Of a DNA stretch of 64,000 bases, positions 35,364 to 44,085 are shown one piece after another (the stretch's first letter is position 1; the number at the start of each line of letters is the position of its first letter). Source of the DNA: Clostridium lentum. GTDB lineage: Bacteria > Bacillota > Clostridia > Clostridiales > Clostridiaceae. The notes below the pieces were generated by a model that was not told the DNA's origin, searched no databases, and saw nothing but the letters and a program-made list of their open reading frames with translations. Position numbers and translations under genes: made by a program. Where the stretch lies: positions 24,910-88,909 of the forward strand of contig NZ_JACOOQ010000013.1 in the NCBI RefSeq assembly GCF_014287815.1, given 5' to 3'.

Positions 35364-36320
35364 TTATATTGAAACTATTTCATCTATTATACCATAGATA
35401 GTTTCTACATTTTTCGCACCAGTAAAATCTGTAACATATTGTGCAGCAGTTTTTAATACTATCACTATATTATTTTTTCCACCCCAATTTTCCAAGATTA
35501 CTTTTGCTGGAACATCTTCAATTATCTTATTTAAGGCAAAAAAAGCCATAGCAATATCATCAATCTTTCCAATGAAAGGAATCTTATCCGGTATTATATC
35601 ACTTGGTACTGCCATATAGCATATCACTGAAGATATAATTACCTTTGTCTTAATAGGCACTCTCTTATCCTTCAAAAGCCTATAAATCAATGCTATAATA
35701 TCAGGTATTATAAGTATATAATCACTATATTTCTTAATCTTTATAGGCATTTTTTCCTTAACTTTTTCCCTTCCTACAGTATAGCAATCTTTTACTTTTT
35801 TAATTTCTTCTTCTTGGTAAACATCATTTTTTACACTTCTATCTATAAGCTGTACATCTTTCTTAATCAATCCTGCTGTAGAAACTTGTACATTACTTAC
35901 TTCCACATTTACACATCCTAAATAGCAAAAAATATTTTCTATATCAAAATCCACATATGACACATCTTTTAATACATACTTATACTCTATTTCAACTTTC
36001 CCTTTATTATAAGTGATGCCCTTTTCCTTAAAAGATTTTAAAAGATACTTTATAGCCATATTTTTAATAAATTTTAAAATTCCAATATTTAATACTTTTA
36101 TTTTTGTTATCTCTATTTTTATTATGTTATTTTCATAAGATTCAAATTTTAAATTTACTAAAAAATCAATATTAAATCCTTTATTAAGCCTTCCTGTAAT
36201 ATTTATTCCATCACTTATTTCAATATTTTTTACTTCAAGCCCTTCAACAGATACAAATTCACTATAAATACTTAATAAATCTTCTCCTGTTAAATTCACT
36301 TTTATTTTTGTAATATTCAT
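35364..36320 (-). CDS. DUF1232 (YkvA-like) domain protein
   Basis: A 318-residue protein. The N-terminal 130 residues are beta-rich (ITKIKVNLTGEDLLSIYSEFV, IEISDGINITGRL, FLVNLKFESYENNIIKIEI) and look like a lipid- or ligand-binding domain without a known name. After a charged linker, the C-terminus has a DUF1232 domain: RLLKDKRVPIKTKVIISSVI then YMAVPSDIIPDKIPFIGKIDD, with the proline-rich membrane-hairpin motif. The start follows GGGGGATTGAAGGA. It is in the same direction as the RNase H gene, about 30 bp upstream. Role unknown. Confidence 0.65.
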   Translation of the reverse strand: MNITKIKVNLTGEDLLSIYSEFVSVEGLEVKNIEISDGINITGRLNKGFNIDFLVNLKFESYENNIIKIEITKIKVLNIGILKFIKNMAIKYLLKSFKEKGITYNKGKVEIEYKYVLKDVSYVDFDIENIFCYLGCVNVEVSNVQVSTAGLIKKDVQLIDRSVKNDVYQEEEIKKVKDCYTVGREKVKEKMPIKIKKYSDYILIIPDIIALIYRLLKDKRVPIKTKVIISSVICYMAVPSDIIPDKIPFIGKIDDIAMAFFALNKIIEDVPAKVILENWGGKNNIVIVLKTAAQYVTDFTGAKNVETIYGIIDEIVSI

Positions 36321-36464
36321 TCCTTCAATCCCCCGAATATAGTTATAATTTTCCACTTACCGAAACATATATAAAAAGTATACTTCATTTAAATAAATTT
36401 TTAAAGTTACTTCTAACCTCTAAACCTTTTCCAGTAATTTCATTGGTAAATAATATGTCTTTTA

Positions 36465-36493
36465 TTAGACTTTTTATTTCTTAAGTCTATAAT
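36465..36493 (+). promoter_or_regulatory. Probable promoter of the FtsH paralogue
   Basis: TTAGAC, 17 nt, TATAAT, about 39 bp before the start. The AGACTT/AAGTCT inverted repeat spans the spacer and could be an operator. Confidence 0.4.
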
Positions 36494-36531
36494 AAAATTA
36501 ATTTAAGGTTATTTACAAAGGAGGACTATCA

Positions 36532-38283
36532 TTGAAAAATAATAAATTTAAGATAATTTTAATCCCAATAATCACCGCTGTACTCTCTTTAATAGTGTTG
36601 GGCTTTTCCTCTTTATATCCCAAAACTAAAAATAGTAAAACTTATTCTAATTTTCTTGAAGATTTAAATAACGAGGAAATTTCACAGGTATCCTTTAATT
36701 CATCATCAAAGATTTTAGTTACTTTAAAAGATGGATACACTTACCTAACAGATAATCCTAATTCTGAAAATTTTAAAGAAAATTTACTACTTAATAATAT
36801 AGATGTTGTAGAAGAACCTGTTGTTCCTCTTAGCAAAACTATACCAGCAACTATTTTGATAATATCAATTTTCACCATAGTGTTTCTTAAAGTCAACAAA
36901 GGCTTTACGTCAAAATCATCCTTTGGTGAGTTAAATCTACAGGATTTTAGCAATAAAGATTTAAATAGCTATGACTTTAGTAAAGTAGCAGGAAATGCTG
37001 AAGCTAAAGAAAGTTTAAATGATATCGTAGACTTTTTGAAAACACCTGAAAAATATAGCTCTTATGGAGCAAAAATGCCTAAAGGAATTATTCTCTATGG
37101 CCCTCCTGGTACAGGGAAAACGCTTTTAGCAAAAGCTGTAGCTGGTGAAGCTGGTGTACCATTTTATGCTTTAAGCGGCTCAGACTTTATACAAGTTTAT
37201 GCTGGTGTAGGAGCCAGTAGAATAAGAAGCCTATTTAAAAAAGCTAAATCTCATGGAAAAGCTGTTATTTTTATCGACGAAATCGATGCTATAGGTAAAA
37301 CAAGATCTGGTGGAAATGCTTCTTCTACAGGTAATGATGAACGTGATCAGACTTTAAATGCACTACTTACTGAAATGTCAGGTTTTAATGATTCTGATGG
37401 AATAATTGTAATAGCTGCTACCAATAGGTTAGACACTTTAGATTCTGCTTTATTAAGACCTGGACGTTTTGATAGGCATGTGGAGGTATCACTTCCTGAT
37501 TTGAAAGCACGTGAACAAATATTAAAGCTTTACCTAAAAAATAAACCTCATGAAACAATAAATATAGAAAGCCTAGCTAAGAAAACAGCTTATTTTTCTG
37601 GTGCCAAACTAGAAAGTTTAATAAACGAAGCTGCCATTCTAGCTGCTAAACGAAATAAAGGCTCCATTACTTCTAATGAAATAAATGATGCTTTCTCCCT
37701 TGTACTAGCTGGAGCTAACAAGAAAGAACGTTCACATTTGAAGAAGGAAGATTTATTATTAACAGCATATCATGAAGCAGGTCATGCACTAGTATCGTTA
37801 ATTGTACTACCTGAAGAAACTATCTCAAAGATAAGTATAATCCCTACTACTAAAGGTGCTGGTGGCTATACAATCACCATTCCTCAAGATAGCAGCTATC
37901 AACGAATTAATTATTTAAAATCAAAAATCATGGTTCTTTTAGGTGGTAGAGCTTCTGAGGAACTTATTTTTAATAAAAGTCAGATTTCAACTGGTGCTCA
38001 AGGAGATTTAGGGCAAGTAACTGATATTGCCATTGCTATGATTGCTGAATATGGTATGGGTGAAAGTTTAGGGCTATTAAAAATATCCAACCTAGGTAAT
38101 CTTACATCAGGCTATGGTAATATAATTGTGGAAGAAGCAAAACTTCTTATAAATAATTTATATAAGGAGACTATAGATTTATTAAATAATAATAAATCAT
38201 CTCTTGATAAGCTAGCTCTTCTACTTTTAGAAAATGAAACTCTTCATGAAGAAGAAATTGAAAACTTTAAGAATACTATTTAA
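36532..38283 (+). CDS. FtsH-type AAA+ zinc metalloprotease (short paralogue)
   Basis: A 583-residue membrane protease. Two N-terminal membrane helices (about residues 8-27 and 103-121) enclose an external domain. The AAA+ module follows (Walker A GPPGTGKT near residue 190, Walker B VIFIDEIDAIG, SRH AATNRLDTLDSALLRPGRFDRH), then the protease domain with zinc motif HEAGH near residue 414. It lacks most of the C-terminal tail of canonical FtsH (600-650 residues), and its location is not the usual tilS-hpt-ftsH. It is best seen as a second FtsH. TTG start after AGGAGGACTATCA. Confidence 0.88.
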   Translation: MKNNKFKIILIPIITAVLSLIVLGFSSLYPKTKNSKTYSNFLEDLNNEEISQVSFNSSSKILVTLKDGYTYLTDNPNSENFKENLLLNNIDVVEEPVVPLSKTIPATILIISIFTIVFLKVNKGFTSKSSFGELNLQDFSNKDLNSYDFSKVAGNAEAKESLNDIVDFLKTPEKYSSYGAKMPKGIILYGPPGTGKTLLAKAVAGEAGVPFYALSGSDFIQVYAGVGASRIRSLFKKAKSHGKAVIFIDEIDAIGKTRSGGNASSTGNDERDQTLNALLTEMSGFNDSDGIIVIAATNRLDTLDSALLRPGRFDRHVEVSLPDLKAREQILKLYLKNKPHETINIESLAKKTAYFSGAKLESLINEAAILAAKRNKGSITSNEINDAFSLVLAGANKKERSHLKKEDLLLTAYHEAGHALVSLIVLPEETISKISIIPTTKGAGGYTITIPQDSSYQRINYLKSKIMVLLGGRASEELIFNKSQISTGAQGDLGQVTDIAIAMIAEYGMGESLGLLKISNLGNLTSGYGNIIVEEAKLLINNLYKETIDLLNNNKSSLDKLALLLLENETLHEEEIENFKNTI

Positions 38284-38307
38284 AAGGAATTCCTCCAGGA
38301 ATTCCTT
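38284..38307. terminator. Compact hairpin after the FtsH gene
   Basis: AAGGAATTCCT/AGGAATTCCTT with a 2-nt loop. Probable terminator between converging genes, though the T-run is weak. Confidence 0.5.
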
Positions 38308-38324
38308 CATTAATTTTCTATTAT

Positions 38325-39008
38325 TTAATTTCCTTCATAGGGTACTACATAAGCATCTTTTACACCATCTTCATTAAGTTGTAAAACTTTATCCATTGCT
38401 GAATCATAATCCTTATAATATCCTACACATACTCTATAGGCTCTTTTCTGCATTTTTTTAGGAACCATTCTTTCACTGCTTAAAAGCACCTTATCCTTAT
38501 ATGCTAAGCATGCTTTAGCCACCATATAACCATATTTTTTACTATCAAAATTCTCCATAACTTTAATATTGCTAATGTACTCACCATAAACAATTACTGC
38601 ATTGCAATTAATATCCTTATATAAATTACTTTCATTTATTACTCCACAATCTGCTGTATTTAACTCACTTTGTATTTCACACTTTATAAGTTGTGCTAAA
38701 TATTCCATATCACCTGTTCTATTTACATAAGCTACTTTTACACCTTTTATGTTTATATCATCACTACTGTTCATGCGAAAAATAACTAATATTTCTATTT
38801 CACTATCTTTTATTATACCCTTTCTCTTACTGGCACTTATATACTCATCCATTTCCCTTGTAATTATAGTTTTTTCCCCATTTCTCTCCAAATGCCTTTG
38901 AGCCTCTAATACTGCTTCTAATGCAATAGTACTCTCCCTTTCGCCATATGCTCCTATGTGTCCTATTTCAGCTCCTCCACCAAATGGATATAATCCCCAT
39001 AATGACAT
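38325..39008 (-). CDS. Degenerate amidase_3-like domain fused to SPOR
   Basis: A 227-residue protein. The first 175 residues follow the N-acetylmuramoyl-L-alanine amidase (amidase_3) sequence pattern: PFGGGAEIGHIGAYGERES, a helix, NGEKTIITREMDEY, EILVIFRMNSSD, VKVAYVNRTGDMEYLAQLI and VYGEYISN. The zinc ligands are altered: His of DPGHGG is Phe, His of SIHxN is Arg, and the catalytic Glu position has shifted. The last 40 residues (YRVCVGYYKDYDSAMDKVLQL) are a SPOR-like peptidoglycan-binding domain. It has no signal peptide. It is probably a catalytically dead wall-binding protein; possibly spore-related. The ATG follows AAGGAGATAAAGTT. Confidence 0.55.
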   Translation of the reverse strand: MSLWGLYPFGGGAEIGHIGAYGERESTIALEAVLEAQRHLERNGEKTIITREMDEYISASKRKGIIKDSEIEILVIFRMNSSDDINIKGVKVAYVNRTGDMEYLAQLIKCEIQSELNTADCGVINESNLYKDINCNAVIVYGEYISNIKVMENFDSKKYGYMVAKACLAYKDKVLLSSERMVPKKMQKRAYRVCVGYYKDYDSAMDKVLQLNEDGVKDAYVVPYEGN

Positions 39009-39277
39009 AACTTTATCTCCTTATACAAAAAAATCTCATTATACTATATTTTATTTTATATAATCTTGTGTCATTTTAGCTAAGAAAATATACTGATGTA
39101 AATATTTAAACACAAATTAAAACAGCATGTTTTGCATGCTGTTTACATATACGTTTCCCTATATTTATTACTGTTTTTTATTTTTCTAAACCATCTTTTT
39201 TCCATTGATGATTAGCATATTTCTTATTAATCCTCCTTAATTTTAGCCCCTTTAGGAGGAAATATAAAATTTCTTAT
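39009..39277. other. Intergenic region with two hairpins
   Basis: No convincing gene. It contains the terminator at 39114-39144 and a second hairpin (TCCTCCTTAA / TTTAGGAGGA, one mismatch) at 39231-39260, just after the metQ stop. Confidence 0.5.
39114..39144 (-). terminator. metQ downstream terminator
   Basis: AACAGCATG/CATGCTGTT stem with 5-nt loop, followed by TTTAATTT on the minus strand. It ends the metNIQ transcript. Confidence 0.7.
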
Positions 39278-40090
39278 TTAGAATACTGGTACTACTGCAC
39301 CTTTATATTGCTTTTCTATAAATGTTCTAACATCATCTGAAGTTAACACTTCTATTAAATCTTTAATTTTTTCACTACTTTCATTTCCTTCTTTAATAGC
39401 TAATACATTTCTTCTAGCTTTCATTTCTTGTGAATTTTCATCTTCAACAAATAAAGCATCCTTTGTTACATCTAAATCAGCATCTAAAGCATAGTTTCCA
39501 TTAATAACTGCTATATCAATATCATCAAGTGCTCTAGGTAACTGAGCTGCTTCTAATTCTTTAAATTGTAAATTCTTTGGATTTTCAGTTATATCTGCCA
39601 CCGTAATAAGCTCTCCATCTTTAACCTTTATAAGTCCTGCTGAAACTAATACATTAAGTGCTCTAGCCTCATTACTTGGATCATTAGGTATCGCTACTGT
39701 TGCACCATCTTCTATATCATCAATACTTTTATATTTATATGAATATGCGCCCATTGGCTCCACATGTATTTCTGATGCACTTACTAGATGAGTACCATTT
39801 TTTTTATTAAATTCTTCTAAATAAGCTAAAGTTTGAAAATAGTTAGCATCTAATGCACCATCTTCTAATGATGTATTTGGTTGAACATAATCTGAAAATT
39901 CCACAATTTCTACTGTGTATCCCTTTTCCTCTAATGCTGGTATTACATGCTCAACAATTTCCCTATGCGGTACTGGTGTTACTCCTATTTTTATAGTCTT
40001 ATCATCTGCTGTATTTTTGCTGCCACACCCAATTAACCCCATTGTTAAAACACCTGCTAGTGCTAGTGATAAAATTGATTTTTTCTTCAT
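39278..40090 (-). CDS. metQ: Methionine-binding lipoprotein MetQ
   Basis: A 270-residue NlpA-family substrate-binding lipoprotein. A signal peptide ends in the lipobox LIGC (Cys22). The family sequence follows: IKIGVTPVPHREIVEHV, FSDYVQPNTSLEDGALDANYFQ in two parts, and IPNDPSNEARAL. It captures methionine for MetNI. It is the last gene of the SAM-riboswitch-controlled metN-metI-metQ operon, 16 nt after metI. The ATG follows TTAGGGGGAATTAAT. Confidence 0.93.
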   Translation of the reverse strand: MKKKSILSLALAGVLTMGLIGCGSKNTADDKTIKIGVTPVPHREIVEHVIPALEEKGYTVEIVEFSDYVQPNTSLEDGALDANYFQTLAYLEEFNKKNGTHLVSASEIHVEPMGAYSYKYKSIDDIEDGATVAIPNDPSNEARALNVLVSAGLIKVKDGELITVADITENPKNLQFKELEAAQLPRALDDIDIAVINGNYALDADLDVTKDALFVEDENSQEMKARRNVLAIKEGNESSEKIKDLIEVLTSDDVRTFIEKQYKGAVVPVF

Positions 40091-40106
40091 ATTAATTCCC
40101 CCTAAA

Positions 40107-40745
40107 TTATTTGTTTAACTTTTTATATAAATAATTACCTAGCATTTGTAACGCTTGTACTATTATTATCAATATTATTACTGTTATAATCATCACATCT
40201 TTTTGGAATCTTTGATAACCATAGCTAACCGCTAAATAACCAAGTCCTCCCCCACCAACTGTTCCTGCCATTGCTGAATACCCTATAATGCTAATAATTG
40301 TAAGAGTAAGTCCTGACACTATAGAAGGCACTGCTTCTTTTAACATAACCTTAAAAATAATTTGAAAATCTGATGCTCCAAAAGATTTTGCTGCTTCAAT
40401 AACTCCTTTATCTACTTCTCTAAGTGATGATTCGATAATTCTTGCTACAAAAGGTGCTGCAGCAAAGGTTAATGGAACAATGGCTGCTTCTTTGCCAATG
40501 GAAGTTCCCACTATAGCTCTAGTTAACGGAATTATAAATACCATCAAAATAATAAATGGAAAACTTCTTAATATGTTTATTATCACATCAAGGATTTTAT
40601 AGACAACCTTATTAGGCCTTAAACCATCTTCTGCTGAAATTGTCAATATTACAGCTAAGATAAAACCAAAAATCACTGAGAATATTGTTGAATAAAATGT
40701 CATAAATACTGTTTCATTAAATGCTTTTAATATTATATCAGCCAT
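40107..40745 (-). CDS. metI: Methionine ABC transporter permease MetI
   Basis: A 212-residue permease with five predicted helices. The ABC permease loop for the ATPase (EAAKSFGASDFQIIFKVMLKEA, split here for length; near residues 115-135) is present. It starts within the TAATG overlap with metN and is followed by metQ, the canonical gene order. It forms the membrane channel for methionine import. Confidence 0.92.
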   Translation of the reverse strand: MADIILKAFNETVFMTFYSTIFSVIFGFILAVILTISAEDGLRPNKVVYKILDVIINILRSFPFIILMVFIIPLTRAIVGTSIGKEAAIVPLTFAAAPFVARIIESSLREVDKGVIEAAKSFGASDFQIIFKVMLKEAVPSIVSGLTLTIISIIGYSAMAGTVGGGGLGYLAVSYGYQRFQKDVMIITVIILIIIVQALQMLGNYLYKKLNK

Positions 40746-41710
40746 TACTTTAGCACCTCCAAAATAATATCTTTATCTTCTAAGTATGATAAAACCATAT
40801 CTTTTTGACTTTTATCAATATTAATTACCAAACTTCCTAATACATCCTCCCTGAATTTTTCAAGTTTTCCTCCAACTATAGAAAAATCTATTTCTAGTTC
40901 TCTTGCCATCCTAGTTATAATTGCACTTTCAGAACATTTGCTTGGAAATAAAATTCTTATATTTACTCCACTTGTTGGTAATGTATCATTTTCTTCTTCA
41001 CCTAAAAATTTCTTTATGGATATTCCTGGTTTTAAGAATACTTCTTCCACAGCACCTTTAGCAACCAATATTCCATCTTCAAGTAACGCTACCTTTTCAC
41101 ATATCTCTTTTACAACTTCCATTTGATGAGTAACCACTACAATGGTTATTCCTAACTCTTTATTTATCTTGTTTAATAAAGCTAAAATATCTTTTGTTGT
41201 TTTAGGGTCTAAAGCTGATGTAGCTTCATCACATAAAAGAATTTTAGGATTTAAAGCAAGGGCTCTAGCTATAGCTACTCTCTGCTTTTGTCCACCACTT
41301 AATTGCCCTGGTTTACTATTTACCTTATCTTCTAAATCAACTAATTTTAGTAGCTCCAACACTCTGTCTTTAATCTTATCTTTATCATAGTTCCATACTT
41401 CTAAAGGTAATGCTATATTTTTATAGACAGTCTTTCGATTTAGCAAATTAAAGTTTTGAAAGATCATTCCTAAGTCTTTTCTAAAGGCTCTTAATTCATT
41501 TTTATTTAAATTTTTAATTTCCTTGCCCATAACATTTACTGAGCCATCATCATAGCTCTCTAAACCATTTATACATCTAAGCAAGGTTGATTTACCAGCT
41601 CCACTGTGCCCTATAAGCCCATAAATTTCACCTTCATTTATCTCAATTGAAATATCCTTTAACACCTCTACATGACCAAAATTCTTCTTTACGCTCGTTA
41701 ATTTAATCAT
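40745..41710 (-). CDS. metN: Methionine ABC transporter ATPase MetN
   Basis: A 321-residue ATPase. Walker A GHSGAGKSTLL, Q-loop, signature LSGGQKQRVAIARAL, Walker B LLCDEATSALD and the switch His are all present. A C-terminal NIL domain (about residues 240-321) senses methionine for feedback inhibition. The start follows GGTGGGGATAACT; an upstream GTG is unlikely. First gene of the operon, directly after the SAM-I riboswitch terminator. Confidence 0.94.
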   Translation of the reverse strand: MIKLTSVKKNFGHVEVLKDISIEINEGEIYGLIGHSGAGKSTLLRCINGLESYDDGSVNVMGKEIKNLNKNELRAFRKDLGMIFQNFNLLNRKTVYKNIALPLEVWNYDKDKIKDRVLELLKLVDLEDKVNSKPGQLSGGQKQRVAIARALALNPKILLCDEATSALDPKTTKDILALLNKINKELGITIVVVTHQMEVVKEICEKVALLEDGILVAKGAVEEVFLKPGISIKKFLGEEENDTLPTSGVNIRILFPSKCSESAIITRMARELEIDFSIVGGKLEKFREDVLGSLVINIDKSQKDMVLSYLEDKDIILEVLK

Positions 41711-41749
41711 AGTTATCCCCACCTATCGTCTACTTTACTTACTGTAAAA

Positions 41750-42008
41750 CAAAAAAACGTACTGGAGAATAAATCCAGCACGTTAAAAACATTACTCATT
41801 CATTCTCTCATCTATCAGCTAAAAGCTGCAGGAATTAGCACCACAAATTCAATTGATACTTAATTATAAAAATTCTCTTAAGTTTCTATAAAATACGATT
41901 GTAAAAAAGTCCCTTAAGACTTTTATACATAATCATAAACTTTTAATTCTCAATTAAAAATAGGTTGCTGGGTTTCACAGGGCCAGTCCCTCCACCACTC
42001 TTGATAAG
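41750..42008 (-). promoter_or_regulatory. SAM-I (S-box) riboswitch with terminator
   Basis: On the minus strand, CTTATCAAGAGTGG, GGAGGGACTGGCCC, GAAACCCAGCAACC, GGTGCTAATTCC and GATGAGAG occur in the S-box order. A terminator stem (ACGTGCTGGA/TCCAGTACGT, then seven T; 41750-41783) follows. High SAM should favour termination before metN. The P3 arm between GCAACC and GGTGCTAA is about 120 nt, far longer than usual. Confidence 0.95.
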
Positions 42009-42100
42009 ATTCGATATTTAATTTTCATAAAACTTTATGCTTAAATGATAAATTATTTAAACATATATGTCAATATTTTTTTATATTTTTTATAGCAAGC

Positions 42101-42529
42101 TTAAATATAATACATTATGGCAATTTTTCCTTCTATATAGTCTTTTACTAGCGCCTCTAAAGTTACTGAATCGAAGTATTCCTCTATTTGCCTATTAATA
42201 TTATTCCAAATATTCTTCTGCATAAAACATTCTATATCATTTCTCTCTTCACTGGGAGATACTATTTTCAAATCTCCTTCTAAAATATTTAAAATTTCAC
42301 CTACAGTTATATCTGCTGCAGTTCTAGCTAAAAAATATCCACCTTGTGCTCCTTTTTTAGATGTTATTATACCACCTTTTCTAAGTATAGAAAAAATTTG
42401 TTCTAAATACCTTTCAGAAATATTCTGCCTTTTCGAAACACTTTTTAGCGTAACAGCTTCACTTCCTGAATACAAACAAATATCCATTAAAGCTACTAAT
42501 CCGTATTTTCCTTTACTTGAAATTATCAT
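42101..42529 (-). CDS. Rrf2-family regulator, CymR-like
   Basis: A 142-residue Rrf2 protein. The helix-turn-helix (VTLKSVSKRQNISERYLEQIF) and wing (KGGIITSKKGAQGGYFLAR) are clear, and ADITVGEILNILEGD matches CymR. There is only one cysteine in the sensory region (ECFM) plus one near the N-terminus, so it lacks the three-Cys iron-sulfur set of IscR/NsrR. This fits CymR, the cysteine-metabolism repressor that acts with CysK. Its neighbours are a cystine transporter and the methionine transporter, supporting a sulfur role. The ATG follows GGTGATTTTAA. Confidence 0.72.
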   Translation of the reverse strand: MIISSKGKYGLVALMDICLYSGSEAVTLKSVSKRQNISERYLEQIFSILRKGGIITSKKGAQGGYFLARTAADITVGEILNILEGDLKIVSPSEERNDIECFMQKNIWNNINRQIEEYFDSVTLEALVKDYIEGKIAIMYYI

Positions 42530-42551
42530 TTAAAATCACCATTCCTATAGT

Positions 42552-42585
42552 AAAAGCCCTTGTAATATAAATTACAAAGACTTTT
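42552..42585 (-). terminator. tcyP terminator
   Basis: A roughly 15-bp stem with two wobble or mismatched positions and an AAAA/TTTT base, just after the tcyP stop. Confidence 0.7.
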
Positions 42586-42593
42586 GATTCTAA

Positions 42594-43967
42594 TTATTCA
42601 TTAAATTTATCTTTATCTATATCACCAAATGAATTTGCTACAGTTACAGCTGTAACCATAGTACCATTTACATTAAGCATTGTTCTTCCCATATCTAATA
42701 TAGGATCAATTGCTATTATTCCTCCTAATAGAGGGAAGTATGATCCCATTCCCATACCAGATATAACTACTGATACTGCCATAGTAGCTGTTCCTGGAAG
42801 TCCAGCTATTCCTAAAGAACTTATTACTATAATAACTAATAACATTCCATAGAAACTAAAATCCATTGGTGTTCCTGACATATTAGCTACGGTAATTGCC
42901 ATTAGAGCTGGATATATTGCTGCACAACCATTCATTCCTGCATTCGATCCCAAACTTCCTACAAAGCTAGCAACACCATTATCAACTCCTGCTTTTTCTG
43001 TTAAAGTTTCAATTGTTACTGGAAGAGTACCTAAACTTGATCTTGACGTAAAAGCTAATATTAAAGGCTCCATAACATTTTTTACATATTTAATTGGATT
43101 TAATCCATTTAAAGCTATAATAATTAAATGAATTATAAACATTATAGCCACACTTACATATAAGGCAATAATGAAATCAACTACTCCTAAAATTGCACTT
43201 ACACCTCTAGCTGCTATTGTATTTGCTAATAAAGCTACTACAGCATATGGCATAAATTTAATTACTGTCATTGCCACACTTGTTATTATTTTATAAGATG
43301 CTTCAACTAAATCCCAAGCTGGTTTAATAACATCACTATATTTTTTATTTAATCTCTTCATAGAAGTTCCTATAAATGCTGCAAAGATAACAACTGCAAC
43401 TATATTCCCTTCAGCCATTGCTTGTACTGGATTAGAAGGCAATAATCCTCTTATGGTATCCACTATAGAAGTTATTTCTCTAATATCTGTATTAGATGTT
43501 GCTACTACTTCTCCCACTCCTAAGTTAAATAAATTTCCTACAACTAATCCTACTATTGTAGCAAGGGTTGTTGTTCCTAATAAAACTAATAATGATTTTG
43601 ATGTAAGCTTCCCTAAATTTACACCATCTTTCATGTTTATAATAACTCTTATTATAGATACAAATATTAAAGGTACAACTAGCATCTTTAAAAGATCCAT
43701 AAATCCATTACCAACTAGTCCATACCATTTGCTAACTTCCTCAATCCATCTTACTGAAGACGGCTTTTCTGGAAATCCCGCTACTAACTGAATAATAAAT
43801 CCTAACACAAGACCTATACCCATAGCAGAAATCATCCTTGTAGAGAATTTAATCTTCTTCTTCTCCATTTTCCTAACTAAAATAAATATTGCCACTAAAA
43901 TCGCAATAAATGCTATGGTTTTTATATCAGTTATAAATAAAAATTCACTTAAAAACGTACTTTCCAT
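42594..43967 (-). CDS. tcyP: L-cystine:cation symporter TcyP
   Basis: A 457-residue member of the dicarboxylate/amino acid:cation symporter family with the TcyP-specific N-terminus. Family features are visible: FTSRSSLGTLPVT (hairpin 1), GSLGSNAGMNGCAAIYPAL, SLGIAGLPGTATMAVSVV (hairpin 2) and LGGIIAIDPILDMGRTMLNV, with the NVNG cation site. The length matches B. subtilis TcyP (about 463). It imports cystine. Next to a CymR-like regulator and metNIQ, it completes a sulfur-uptake module. Start after GGAGG at short spacing. Confidence 0.86.
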   Translation of the reverse strand: MESTFLSEFLFITDIKTIAFIAILVAIFILVRKMEKKKIKFSTRMISAMGIGLVLGFIIQLVAGFPEKPSSVRWIEEVSKWYGLVGNGFMDLLKMLVVPLIFVSIIRVIINMKDGVNLGKLTSKSLLVLLGTTTLATIVGLVVGNLFNLGVGEVVATSNTDIREITSIVDTIRGLLPSNPVQAMAEGNIVAVVIFAAFIGTSMKRLNKKYSDVIKPAWDLVEASYKIITSVAMTVIKFMPYAVVALLANTIAARGVSAILGVVDFIIALYVSVAIMFIIHLIIIALNGLNPIKYVKNVMEPLILAFTSRSSLGTLPVTIETLTEKAGVDNGVASFVGSLGSNAGMNGCAAIYPALMAITVANMSGTPMDFSFYGMLLVIIVISSLGIAGLPGTATMAVSVVISGMGMGSYFPLLGGIIAIDPILDMGRTMLNVNGTMVTAVTVANSFGDIDKDKFNE

Positions 43968-44004
43968 ATTCTCCTCCATCATTTCTTAGTATTCCTACCG
44001 TTTT

Positions 44005-44034
44005 AGTATATTTTATATAATATATTATTGTCAA
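44005..44034 (-). promoter_or_regulatory. Promoter of tcyP
   Basis: TTGACA (44029-44034), 18 nt, TATACT (44005-44010) on the minus strand, about 38 bp before the start. Confidence 0.7.
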
Positions 44035-44037
44035 TAT

Positions 44038-44085
44038 AAAAAAACTGTAGTATGGCAATATTATTTGCCTTACTACAGTTTTTTA
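44038..44085 (-). terminator. Terminator of the SpoVE-like gene
   Basis: An 18-bp stem with one mismatch, base AAAACTGTAGTA/TACTACAGTTTT and inner GGCAA/TTGCC, followed by seven T on the minus strand. It overlaps the stop codon. Confidence 0.9.

Noticed and set aside
39145..39277. Short frames after metQ (for example one ending KKDGLEK)
   Set aside because: Too short, with no ribosome site or recognisable homology.
43985..44010. CymR operator before tcyP
   Set aside because: TAAAAC and GTAGGAAT are present but their spacing does not fit the known motif.
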